A DNA stretch of 32,832 nt from Minisyncoccota bacterium (GTDB taxonomy: Bacteria; Patescibacteriota; Patescibacteriia; Patescibacteriales; UBA12465), in assembly GCA_021734405.1 (NCBI GenBank), contig JAIPJA010000008.1, forward strand, positions 1-32,832, read 5' to 3'. The position numbers and the translations under genes were made by a program. The notes under the pieces are model-generated. The model saw only the letters and a program-made list of their open reading frames with translations, was not told where the DNA came from and did no database searches. Below are positions 1 through 7,037 of the stretch, in pieces (the first letter of the stretch is position 1; each line of letters opens with the position of its first letter).

Positions 1-70
1 TCTGATTTCATTCTTAATTTACCAACTTTACATAAAGACGGGCAAAGTCATTTTAACCCGTATATAAAGC

Positions 71-97
71 AAAAAACAGAGCTTTTCAACTCTGTTT
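71..97 (-). terminator. Intrinsic terminator of tRNA-Gly
   Basis: Read on the minus strand, an 8-bp stem (AAACAGAG/CTCTGTTT, 8-nt loop) is followed by a T run, just downstream of tRNA-Gly. The bases before it (1-70) show no gene I can support. Confidence 0.85.
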
Positions 98-114
98 CTT
101 GCGAATAATCAGTG

Positions 115-186
115 AGCGGGTAACGGGAATCGAACCCGTGTCCCTACCTTGGCAAGGTAATATAATAGCCATTATACGATACCCGC
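115..186 (-). tRNA. tRNA-Gly (anticodon GCC)
   Basis: The minus strand folds as a 72-nt cloverleaf. The 7-bp acceptor stem GCGGGTA/TACCCGC has discriminator U, the T-arm reads CGGGTTCGAATCCCG, and the anticodon stem TTACC/GGTAG encloses TTGCCAA, giving anticodon GCC (glycine). The CCA end is not encoded, so CCA must be added after transcription. The gene has its own promoter and terminator and is therefore a one-gene unit. Confidence 0.95.
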
Positions 187-203
187 AATTTTTTAATACT
201 CTT

Positions 204-232
204 ATTTTATTAAAACCATCAACTAAAGTCAA
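204..232 (-). promoter_or_regulatory. Promoter of tRNA-Gly
   Basis: TTGACT (232-227) and TAAAAT (209-204) are separated by 17 nt on the minus strand. The predicted start is about 10 nt before the mature tRNA. Confidence 0.75.
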
Positions 233-257
233 GCTTTTAATAACACCTGTTTTAAAT

Positions 258-290
258 AAAAAAATAGGGGGTCAGTTATTTAGACCCCCC
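258..290 (-). terminator. Intrinsic terminator after the small secreted-protein gene
   Basis: A 7-bp G+C-rich stem (GGGGGTC with GACCCCC) with a 9-nt loop is followed on the minus strand by a long T-rich tract. It closes the unit that begins at the promoter near 651-678. Confidence 0.8.
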
Positions 291-300
291 TGAGAAATTT

Positions 301-367
301 AGACAACCATCTCTTGTGGTGCCTTCCGATAATCCCTTGTCCAGGGTTACACATTCGATATGTAACC
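301..367 (-). other. Structured 3' region of the small-protein transcript
   Basis: Between the stop codon at 371 and the terminator, the minus strand forms a perfect 7-bp hairpin (GGTTACA/TGTAACC at 345-367). Next to it is a nested fold in which GGACAA (342-337) pairs with TTGTCT (306-301) and ACCA (320-317) with TGGT (309-306). The sequence is G+C-richer than nearby intergenic DNA. It matches no RNA family I recognise and could be a 3' UTR element or a small RNA. The structure is seen by eye only. Confidence 0.35.
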
Positions 368-370
368 AAG

Positions 371-628
371 TTATCCGAACTTGAACAAGAATCTCTTCAG
401 CTTTTGTTCGCAACAGCTTGTCGGGGAACTCTTTTCCTCAAAACTTTCAGGTTGGTCCTGAATCATTACAGCTCTCTCTGTAAATACAATCTGAGGAATC
501 ACCCCTTGATCATTGTTCAAATCCGGACAAGTAGGAATTTCTTTATTCGTTGGTAGCTCAGTTGCCAAACTAAGGTCAACTGACTGAAACGAAAAAAAAG
601 TAATGAAAAGAACTACTATATATTCCAT
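371..628 (-). CDS. Small predicted secreted protein, unknown function
   Basis: This 85-aa reading frame starts at ATG 628. A longer in-frame start at 685 lies upstream of the promoter at 651-678, so the shorter start is chosen. The N-terminus (MEYIVVLFITFFSF...) is a hydrophobic stretch ending in a plausible signal-peptidase site (SLA before TELP). The mature part of about 60 residues is acidic at first, holds three cysteines (one in IPTCP, an adjacent pair in TSCCEQ) and ends in a basic tail. Base and codon use are noticeably less A+T-rich than in neighbouring genes, which suggests foreign origin. It has its own promoter and terminator. I recognise no family. It could instead be a spurious frame within a non-coding RNA. 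Confidence 0.4.
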   Translation of the reverse strand: MEYIVVLFITFFSFQSVDLSLATELPTNKEIPTCPDLNNDQGVIPQIVFTERAVMIQDQPESFEEKSSPTSCCEQKLKRFLFKFG

Positions 629-650
629 ACTCGTCAGGTTTATAAATATT

Positions 651-678
651 ATTCTAACAAAATTAAAAAATAAGTCAA
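651..678 (-). promoter_or_regulatory. Promoter of the small secreted-protein gene
   Basis: TTGACT (678-673) and TAGAAT (656-651) are 16 nt apart on the minus strand. Transcription would begin near 644, about 16 nt before the ATG at 628. Confidence 0.65.
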
Positions 679-720
679 TAAGCATCTTTTATCCTTTTCT
701 TTTTTAATTTCTTTAAATAT

Positions 721-747
721 AAAAAAACTGTGATAATCACAGTTTTT
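721..747 (-). terminator. Intrinsic terminator of the nusA-to-tRNA-Leu unit
   Basis: An inverted repeat (AAAAACTGTGAT/ATCACAGTTTTT) is followed on the minus strand by a T7 tract, directly downstream of tRNA-Leu. It is the first terminator-like structure found after the nusA leader on this strand. Confidence 0.85.
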
Positions 748-752
748 CTAAG

Positions 753-836
753 TGCCGCGGGGGAGAATCGAACTCCCACGATATCGCTATCATTGGATTT
801 TAAGTCCAACGCGTCTACCAATTCCGCCACCGCGGC
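753..836 (-). tRNA. tRNA-Leu (anticodon TAA)
   Basis: An 84-nt class II tRNA on the minus strand. The acceptor stem GCCGCGG/CCGCGGC has discriminator A. The D-arm carries the TTGGTAGAC core, the anticodon loop CTTAAAA gives TAA, a long variable arm is present and the T-arm is GGGAGTTCGATTCTCCC. CCA is not encoded. It lies 23 nt from the tmRNA 3' end with no promoter or terminator visible between, so it is probably released by processing from the same transcript. Confidence 0.96.
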
Positions 837-859
837 TAATATAGATACAGGGAAATATG

Positions 860-1244
860 TGGAGATGGCGGGAATTGAACCCGCGTGCAACAAAGCTTCT
901 TAAATACTTTTACAGAGATAGATCGGTTTGAAAAATCAAAGCAGTCATCAAAACCGAACAAAAGCGACTGCTTCTTAGCCTTTTAAGGTTCAGTTTAAAG
1001 CCAAAGGTAAGTCTTTAAACCTAGCTTCTGATATGACACCTAACACCACTTCTGAAGCCTAAAGAGGGTAGATGGTTGCGGCTGTTTAAGCGGCAACAGG
1101 AGCAAAAGCTGGCACTTTCCATGAGAAAGCTTTAGCTTTGCTTGCAATTTTGTTTGCAGTTGTAATTTTAAGCTGTATTTACGTGTAAGCTCAAACACGC
1201 TCTGAATATTTAAGGTGCATTTATTGTCGATACCGGTCATCCCC
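860..1244 (-). ncRNA. ssrA: tmRNA (transfer-messenger RNA)
   Basis: The tRNA-like ends pair (5' GGGGATG with 3' CATCTCC, discriminator A) and the T-arm GCGGGTTCAATTCCCGC is intact. The length of 385 nt is usual. tmRNA with SmpB enters stalled ribosomes and adds a degradation tag. The tag frame runs from resume codon GCA (1157-1155) to TAA (1088-1086). It encodes 23 residues that begin ANKIASKAKA and end FAPVAA, longer than the common 8-15. No CCA is encoded. The 5' base coincides with the last base of the smpB stop codon, so mature tmRNA must be cut from, or start inside, the smpB message. Alternative frames in this stretch do not end in the small apolar residues typical of tags. Confidence 0.96.
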
Positions 1245-1717
1245 TAGTATCTAAACTTTTCTTTTTTTAAAGCCCTAAAACGCCTGTCCAGTTCTCTTTT
1301 CTTTATATCCTCTCTTTTATCGTATTGCTTCTTGCCTCTGACCAGGCCAATTTCTAACTTTATAAAACTATGCTTAGTATATAGTTTTAGAGGCACAAGT
1401 GTCAAGCCTGCCTCCTGGCTTTTACCAAGCAAATAACCTATTTCTTTCCTAGTTAAAAGTAATTTTCTATCTCTTTCTGCGCTATAGTCCTCTATATCTC
1501 CAGCTGGCTTATATCTCCCTACATGAGCCTTAACTAAGTAAGGAGCAAGCTCCTTAGTTTCTTCATCCTTTTTAAGACTAATATAGCTACCTTTTAAATT
1601 AACTAAACCTGTTTTTATAGCTTTAACTTCATAGCCTTTTAGGACTATACCGGCCTCATAGGTTTCTAAAATCTCAAAGTTGTGCCTGGCCTGTCTGTTT
1701 AAAGCTATAGTTGGCAT
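1244..1717 (-). CDS. smpB: SsrA-binding protein SmpB
   Basis: The 157-aa protein is the family's usual length. It binds the tRNA-like part of tmRNA and is required for trans-translation. The N-terminus (ALNRQARHNFEILETYEAG), the core GYEVKAIKTGLVNLKGSY and the HVGRYKPAG segment are SmpB hallmarks. The lysine- and arginine-rich C-terminal tail fits the mRNA channel of the ribosome. The gene follows tig by 5 nt. Its TAG stop (1246-1244) ends on the first base of tmRNA, an unusually tight coupling of the two partners. No SD precedes the ATG; the leader is A/T-rich. Confidence 0.97.
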   Translation of the reverse strand: MPTIALNRQARHNFEILETYEAGIVLKGYEVKAIKTGLVNLKGSYISLKKDEETKELAPYLVKAHVGRYKPAGDIEDYSAERDRKLLLTRKEIGYLLGKSQEAGLTLVPLKLYTKHSFIKLEIGLVRGKKQYDKREDIKKRELDRRFRALKKEKFRY

Positions 1718-1722
1718 ATAAT

Positions 1723-3018
1723 TTATTTAGTCTTTACATTCCACTCTTTAAGCTGTTTAATTACTTTTTGATTAATAAGTAGATTATGTAAATAATTTCT
1801 ATAGTCCTGACTCTTTAACATTTTTTCCACTTCAGCCTTACCTTTGTTTTGATCTAAAATTGCTTCAAGTTGCTTATTTACTTCTTCATCAGAAACTTCT
1901 ATTTTCTCTGTTTGAGCAATTTTTCTAATAACTAAAGCTACTTTCACTCTTTTTATAGCCTCGGGTAAAAGCTCTAAAGTTAATTCTTCTTCACTTTTTT
2001 TAAGACTAGACAAATAATCTTCAAACTTCATTCCTTGTTGCTCTACAGATTTTTTAAGTTCAGCCAACATGTTTCTAGCTTCATTATCTATCAACACCTG
2101 AGGCAACTCCCCTACTTTAGCCTTCTTTAATAGTTCTTCTAACATTTTTATTTCAGTTTTTTGTTTAGCTTTTTGCTCTGTCTCAGCTTGAACATTTTTT
2201 TCCAAGTTAGAACGTAAATCATTTAAGCCTTTAAACTGCAAAGTTTTAGCAAAATCATCATCTACTTTAGGAATGCTTCTTTCATATACTTCTTTTATTT
2301 TAACTTTAAACTCTACCATTTTGCCAGCTAAATTCTTTTGATGATGATTTTCTGGGAAAGGTAAGCTAAAGTTTTTTTCTTCATTTTTCTTAGCTCCTAA
2401 AAGTTGTTTGTCAAAACCAGGCACAAAATAATCTTTACCAATAATAATAGTGGCGTCTTGACTTTGTCCACCCTCCACTGGAACCTTATCTTGGCTCATA
2501 AAAATATCAACTATAACCTTGTCTTCTTCTTTAATTTCTCTGTCAACAATTTTTTCTTGAGCTCTCATTTCAGCTAATTGACCTAAAGTTTTATCAATTT
2601 GTTTTTGATCTACTTCAACTTTTTCTTCTTCAATGCCTAAGTCTTTATATTTTGTAATCTCAACTTCTGGTAATACAGCTACTGTTAATTTATATTCTAA
2701 ATCATTATTAGGGGCTAATTTAGTAATACTCACTTGTGGTTGTCCTACAGCTTGAGAATCTTTGTCTATGCCCTCATCTAAAGCCTTGTCTAAAGTTTTG
2801 TTAATAGCTAAATAGGCGGCTTCTTCTAAAAGAGCCATTTCTCCTACCTTACTTTTTACTACATCTAAAGGCGCTTTACCTGGACGAAAGCCTTCAATTT
2901 TTACTTTTTCAGACAACTTCTCAGCACCCTTTTTTATATAAGGTTCAAATTCTTTTACTGAGAGAGTAACTGTTAATTCTACTTGTGATTTTTCTAAATC
3001 TTTTTTGTTAATATCCAT
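1723..3018 (-). CDS. tig: Trigger factor (ribosome-bound chaperone)
   Basis: The 431-aa protein has the three-part trigger factor plan. The N-terminal ribosome-binding domain contains the loop GFRPGKAP (around residues 44-51). A FKBP-like prolyl isomerase domain lies near residues 160-245 (EEDKVIVDIF ... PGFDKQLLGAKKNEEKNFSLPFP). The helical C-terminal substrate cradle runs to the end. It shields nascent chains at the exit tunnel. It sits between hppA (20 nt upstream) and smpB (5 nt downstream), which places nascent-chain folding and ribosome rescue in one unit. Nothing is truncated, and no SD is seen. Confidence 0.96.
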   Translation of the reverse strand: MDINKKDLEKSQVELTVTLSVKEFEPYIKKGAEKLSEKVKIEGFRPGKAPLDVVKSKVGEMALLEEAAYLAINKTLDKALDEGIDKDSQAVGQPQVSITKLAPNNDLEYKLTVAVLPEVEITKYKDLGIEEEKVEVDQKQIDKTLGQLAEMRAQEKIVDREIKEEDKVIVDIFMSQDKVPVEGGQSQDATIIIGKDYFVPGFDKQLLGAKKNEEKNFSLPFPENHHQKNLAGKMVEFKVKIKEVYERSIPKVDDDFAKTLQFKGLNDLRSNLEKNVQAETEQKAKQKTEIKMLEELLKKAKVGELPQVLIDNEARNMLAELKKSVEQQGMKFEDYLSSLKKSEEELTLELLPEAIKRVKVALVIRKIAQTEKIEVSDEEVNKQLEAILDQNKGKAEVEKMLKSQDYRNYLHNLLINQKVIKQLKEWNVKTK

Positions 3019-3038
3019 AAGAAATATTTTTATTTAAT

Positions 3039-5051
3039 TTATACTAATAGTCCCACTATTAAAAGAGCGACAATGTTTAAAATTTTAATCATCGGGTTAA
3101 TGGCTGGACCAGCAGTGTCTTTATAGGGGTCGCCAACAGTATCACCAGTAACCGCAGCTTTATGAGCTTCAGAGCCTTTACCGCCAAAATGACCATCTTC
3201 AATATATTTTTTAGCATTGTCCCAAGCACCTCCACCAGAAGTCATAGAAATTGCTACAAAAATACCAGTAATAATTGAGCCCACTAATACACCACCTAAA
3301 GCTAATTGTCCAGCTAAAGGATTGATTAATTTACTAAAGCCTACGCCAATAATAATTGGTGTTAAAACTGGAATTAAAGCTGGAACCACCATTTGCTTTA
3401 TAGCAGCTTTAGTAACAATATCTACGGTGCGACCGTAATCAGGCTTTTCAGTTCCTGCCATAATACCAGGTTTTTCTTTAAATTGTTCTCTAACATCAGT
3501 AACCACTGAACCAGCAGTTTTACCAACCGCCTTCATAGATAAAGCGGCAAAATAGAAAGGTAAAAGACCACCAATAAATAGTCCAGCTAATACATAAGGA
3601 TTGTTAATTAAAAACTGCACTTTATCTCCTAGGGTATGAGTATAATCAGCAAACAAGACTAAAGCGGCTAAAGCAGCACTACCAATAGCATAACCTTTAG
3701 TAACAGCTTTAGTAGTATTTCCTACTGCATCTAAAGGATCAGTAATACTTCTCACCTCTTCTCCAAGCTCTGACATCTCAGCAATACCGCCAGCGTTATC
3801 AGTGATAGGACCATAGGCATCTAAAGCTACAATAATACCTGTCAGAGAAAGCATAGACACAGCAGCCACAGCTACACCGTAGAGACCAACTAAAGCATAG
3901 GCCCCTAAAATAGCCGCGACTATAACGATAATAGGCCATAGAGTAGATTGTAAAGAAACCGCTAGACCAGCGATTACATTAGTTCCATGCCCAGTCTCAG
4001 AAGCCTTAGCAATACTTTTAACTGGTTTGTATTTAGTGGAAGTGTAGTATTCAGTAATTACTACTAAAAGACCAGTAACCACTAAACCAATTAAAGCAGC
4101 TAAATAAATATTAATAGCAGAATAAATAGCATTGTCAGCAAAAAAATAATTAGCTAAAGGATAAAAGCCAATTGCAGATAAAACACCAGTAGCAATTAAA
4201 CCTTTATATAAAGCTTTCATAATATTTTTCTTTTTGCCAAGCCTTATAAAAAATACTCCAATAATAGAAGCCACTATAGATAAAGCCCCTAAAGCTAGAG
4301 GGAAAATAATAACATTTACATCACCAGCAAATAAAAGTGAGCCTAAAAACATAGCTGCAATAGCAGTAACAGAGTAAGTTTCAAATAAGTCTGCGGCCAT
4401 ACCGGCGCAATCGCCAACATTGTCACCAACGTTGTCAGCAATTACTGCTGGATTTCTAGGATCATCTTCTGGAATACTAGCCTCAACTTTACCTACTAAA
4501 TCAGCCCCCACATCAGCAGCTTTAGTATAAATACCTCCGCCTAAACGAGCAAAAATAGAAATTAAAGAACCACCAAAACTAAAACCAATTAAAGCATGTA
4601 AATCTTTAGTTAAAAAATAAAAACCAGCTGTACCTAAAAGAGCTAAACCAACCACCAAAAGACCTGTAACTGAACCTCCTTTTACAGCTACATTTAAACC
4701 TTTCTTAAGTCCGCCTCTAGCAGCTTCAGCTGTTCTAACATTAGCACGTACGCTCACCCACATACCGACATAACCAGCTAAACCTGAAAATATAGCGCCA
4801 ATTAAAAAAGCTAAAGCCGTCATCCAGCCCAAAGCTGGAATAAGACCAATAATTAAAAATAATACCACTGCTACTACAGCCACAGTTTTATACTGTCTAG
4901 ATAAAAAAGCCTTAGCTCCTTCTTGAATAGCCTTAGCAATAGCGGTCATCTTATCATTACCTTTTGGCATTTTTGTAATAGATCTAACAGTTAGTGCGCC
5001 GTAAAGCAAAGCTAAAATAGCGCTACCAAGAATAAAAAAAGTGCTTCCCAT
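3039..5051 (-). CDS. hppA: Membrane proton-translocating pyrophosphatase
   Basis: The 670-aa polytopic protein (about 16 membrane segments) hydrolyses pyrophosphate to pump protons. Visible motifs are [11 protein letters not shown], the substrate-binding [34 protein letters not shown] and the C-terminal [18 protein letters not shown]. The motif [10 protein letters not shown] has Lys where K+-dependent enzymes have Ala, which predicts the K+-independent subtype, usually an H+ pump. Ion specificity itself is inferred. It lies 21 nt after a MazG-like pyrophosphohydrolase gene, whose product would release pyrophosphate. Length and motifs are complete. Confidence 0.97.
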   Translation of the reverse strand: MGSTFFILGSAILALLYGALTVRSITKMPKGNDKMTAIAKAIQEGAKAFLSRQYKTVAVVAVVLFLIIGLIPALGWMTALAFLIGAIFSGLAGYVGMWVSVRANVRTAEAARGGLKKGLNVAVKGGSVTGLLVVGLALLGTAGFYFLTKDLHALIGFSFGGSLISIFARLGGGIYTKAADVGADLVGKVEASIPEDDPRNPAVIADNVGDNVGDCAGMAADLFETYSVTAIAAMFLGSLLFAGDVNVIIFPLALGALSIVASIIGVFFIRLGKKKNIMKALYKGLIATGVLSAIGFYPLANYFFADNAIYSAINIYLAALIGLVVTGLLVVITEYYTSTKYKPVKSIAKASETGHGTNVIAGLAVSLQSTLWPIIVIVAAILGAYALVGLYGVAVAAVSMLSLTGIIVALDAYGPITDNAGGIAEMSELGEEVRSITDPLDAVGNTTKAVTKGYAIGSAALAALVLFADYTHTLGDKVQFLINNPYVLAGLFIGGLLPFYFAALSMKAVGKTAGSVVTDVREQFKEKPGIMAGTEKPDYGRTVDIVTKAAIKQMVVPALIPVLTPIIIGVGFSKLINPLAGQLALGGVLVGSIITGIFVAISMTSGGGAWDNAKKYIEDGHFGGKGSEAHKAAVTGDTVGDPYKDTAGPAINPMIKILNIVALLIVGLLV

Positions 5052-5072
5052 AATTTTAAAATTAAATATATA

Positions 5073-5375
5073 TTATTTATTAATCTTTTGCTCCCATTTA
5101 AGAGACTTTTTTTGCATTATTTTATCTAAATCTTCTAAACTTATCTCTGGATCAGCTTGAAAGATAACTGCCAAAACTACTAACAAAACATCAACCCCTT
5201 CTTCTACAATCTCATCTTTACCCAGCTCTTTATAGGCACAAGCTGATACTTTTTTAAAGGATAAAACCGCTTCTGCTAATTCTCCAAACTCTTCCGCGCC
5301 CTTAAGCGTTCTTTCAATAATAGTTTTTGGATCTTTTTTAGTAAGTTCTTGTATGAGCCTTAAAGTTTTTTCCAT
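5073..5375 (-). CDS. MazG-like nucleotide pyrophosphohydrolase
   Basis: The 100-aa all-helical protein shows the MazG/PRA-PH superfamily metal-binding pattern: EEFGE around residues 28-32, and further acidic residues in VEEGVDVLL around 57-64. Family members cleave nucleoside triphosphates or phosphoribosyl-ATP to monophosphate plus pyrophosphate. The short single-domain form resembles HisE as well as MazG-like house-cleaning enzymes. No histidine biosynthesis genes are nearby, so MazG-like is preferred. It lies 10 nt after nusA and 21 nt before hppA, so its pyrophosphate product could feed the proton pump; that link is an inference. Confidence 0.8.
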   Translation of the reverse strand: MEKTLRLIQELTKKDPKTIIERTLKGAEEFGELAEAVLSFKKVSACAYKELGKDEIVEEGVDVLLVVLAVIFQADPEISLEDLDKIMQKKSLKWEQKINK

Positions 5376-5385
5376 TCTAAATAAA

Positions 5386-6846
5386 TTATTTCTTCTTTTC
5401 TTTAGTTTTAGATTCTTTTTCTTCTTTTTTTGTTTCTTTTTTAGTTTCTTTCTTGTCTTTTTTATCTGTCTTATCTTTGTCTTCCTTATCTTCTTTTTTT
5501 ACCTTCTCTGTCTCTTTATCTTTTTTCTCACTTATTTCTACTTTTTCCTCTACAGTAACATCTTCTTTGCTTTCAGTGTCTACTTCTTTTTCTTCCTTAG
5601 CTACTAAGTCTTCTGGATCAGCAGAAGCTTGCACAGCTTCTTCTTGCGCTTCACCTTTTACTTCTTCAGAAATAATATCTATTTTCCAGCCAGTTAATCT
5701 GGCAGCCAACCTCACATTTTGACCATTTTTACCAATAGCTAAAGATAATTTATCTGGAGCTACTTTTACCACAGCTTTTCTTTCCGCTTCATTTAATTTA
5801 ATCTCTAAAATTTGTGCTGGAGACAGTGAGTTGGCAATAAATTTACTATAATCTTCATTATATTCAATAATATCAACTTTTTCTCCGCCTAATTCATTAA
5901 TAATAGTTTGAATACGAGCACCTCTTTGACCTACACAAGAACCAACCGGGTCAACGTTTTCAGCTTCAGTATAAATAGCCACTTTTGATCTAGAACCAGC
6001 TTCTCTAGCTACCCCTTTTATTTCTATTAAACCATTAGATATTTCTGGTATTTCTAAATAGAAAACCTTTTTTAATATTTCCTCGCTTTTTCTAGAAAGT
6101 ATAATTTCAGCTCCTTTGTGTCCTAATCTAACCTCTTTAATATAGACCTTAACTCTTTCTCCTGGATTATATTTTTCTCCAGCTACTTGTTCTTCATAAG
6201 GAAGATAACCTGAAGCCTTGCCTAGGTCCACTAAAACAAACCTTGGTTCTCGTCTTTGTACTACACCACTGACAACTTCACGTTCTTTATCTTTAAACTC
6301 ACTAAAGATCATATCTCTTTCAATTTCTCTAAGTTTTTGCACTATTACTTGCTTAGCGGTTTGAGCGGCCATACGTCCATAATTCTCTGGAACTGGCAAA
6401 TCAGTGACAATTTCTTCATCAATTTTAGCATCTGACTTTAATATTTTAGCCTCACTTAGTTGAATTTCTGTTCGAGGATTAAATTTTCTAATTTCCTCTT
6501 CTTCTGTTGAGTCTTCTTTAATCTTTCTTTCTGCTAAGTCTGTTTTTGGTTTACCTTCTTTAGAAGCATTATCTCTTGAAGCTTCTAAAGCGGCTTGCTG
6601 TTTTTCTTTTAATTCTTCAAGTTTTTGCAATTCTTCTTCACTAAAGTCCTCAACCACAGTTTTAACATCAAAAACCTTAGATTTGCCGGTTTTAGGGTCA
6701 AATTCTACTTTAATATTTTGATTCTTTTCGCCAAAATCTTTACGATAGGCAGCTGCTAAAGCTAATTCTATAGCTGAAACTACTAAATCGTAATCCAAAT
6801 TCTTTTCTTCACAGATTTGTTTTATGGCGCTGGATAATTCTGACAT
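5386..6846 (-). CDS. nusA: Transcription termination/antitermination factor NusA
   Basis: The 486-aa protein binds RNA polymerase and nascent RNA and modulates pausing and termination. The N-terminal domain (about 1-68 and 126-188) is interrupted by a charged Glu/Lys-rich insertion of some 55 residues. An S1 domain follows (about 190-260), then two KH domains with the GxxG loops VGQRGARIQ and IGKNGQNVR. The last 85 or so residues form a low-complexity Lys/Glu/Asp tail not found in standard NusA. It is the first gene of the long unit, behind a consensus promoter and a leader hairpin. NusA commonly regulates its own operon, so that hairpin may be a control site. Confidence 0.96.
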   Translation of the reverse strand: MSELSSAIKQICEEKNLDYDLVVSAIELALAAAYRKDFGEKNQNIKVEFDPKTGKSKVFDVKTVVEDFSEEELQKLEELKEKQQAALEASRDNASKEGKPKTDLAERKIKEDSTEEEEIRKFNPRTEIQLSEAKILKSDAKIDEEIVTDLPVPENYGRMAAQTAKQVIVQKLREIERDMIFSEFKDKEREVVSGVVQRREPRFVLVDLGKASGYLPYEEQVAGEKYNPGERVKVYIKEVRLGHKGAEIILSRKSEEILKKVFYLEIPEISNGLIEIKGVAREAGSRSKVAIYTEAENVDPVGSCVGQRGARIQTIINELGGEKVDIIEYNEDYSKFIANSLSPAQILEIKLNEAERKAVVKVAPDKLSLAIGKNGQNVRLAARLTGWKIDIISEEVKGEAQEEAVQASADPEDLVAKEEKEVDTESKEDVTVEEKVEISEKKDKETEKVKKEDKEDKDKTDKKDKKETKKETKKEEKESKTKEKKK

Positions 6847-6866
6847 ATTTTTTATATTATTTATTT

Positions 6867-6899
6867 AAAAAAGCTAATTGTTATATAACAACTAGCTTT
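6867..6899 (-). promoter_or_regulatory. nusA leader hairpin with T run (possible attenuator)
   Basis: On the minus strand a 7-bp stem (AAAGCTA/TAGCTTT, counted on the plus strand) is extended by a second 5-bp stem after one mismatch, and a T6 run follows. It begins a few bases after the predicted start (about 6902) and ends about 20 nt before the nusA ATG. It has terminator form, so it could attenuate the operon, stabilise the 5' end, or end transcripts from the upstream gene. Confidence 0.6.
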
Positions 6900-6907
6900 A
6901 TATTCAT

Positions 6908-6936
6908 ATATTAACACTCTAAAAGTTTTTTGTCAA
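6908..6936 (-). promoter_or_regulatory. Promoter of the nusA unit
   Basis: A perfect TTGACA (6936-6931) lies 17 nt from TAATAT (6913-6908) on the minus strand. Predicted start is near 6901, giving a leader of about 55 nt. Confidence 0.85.
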
Positions 6937-7037
6937 AATAATTAAGTTTTATTAAGTTTTAAAATAGAATACAAGCTCAACGGTTTTTATTTTCTATATA
7001 CATAATTTTTTAGCTTGAAAACCTTCTAAACACTTAA

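Noticed and set aside
1-108. Open frame on the plus strand running in from the left edge
   Set aside because: It would code through the tRNA-Gly terminator hairpin, and its 35 residues resemble no known C-terminus.
301-367. Small SRP RNA (GGAAGG motif on the minus strand)
   Set aside because: The bases around GGAA do not form the conserved apical stem and asymmetric loop of SRP RNA.
5353-5722. Plus-strand Phe/Ser-rich frames opposite the end of nusA
   Set aside because: They are the antisense of the Lys/Glu-rich NusA tail; low complexity explains their length.
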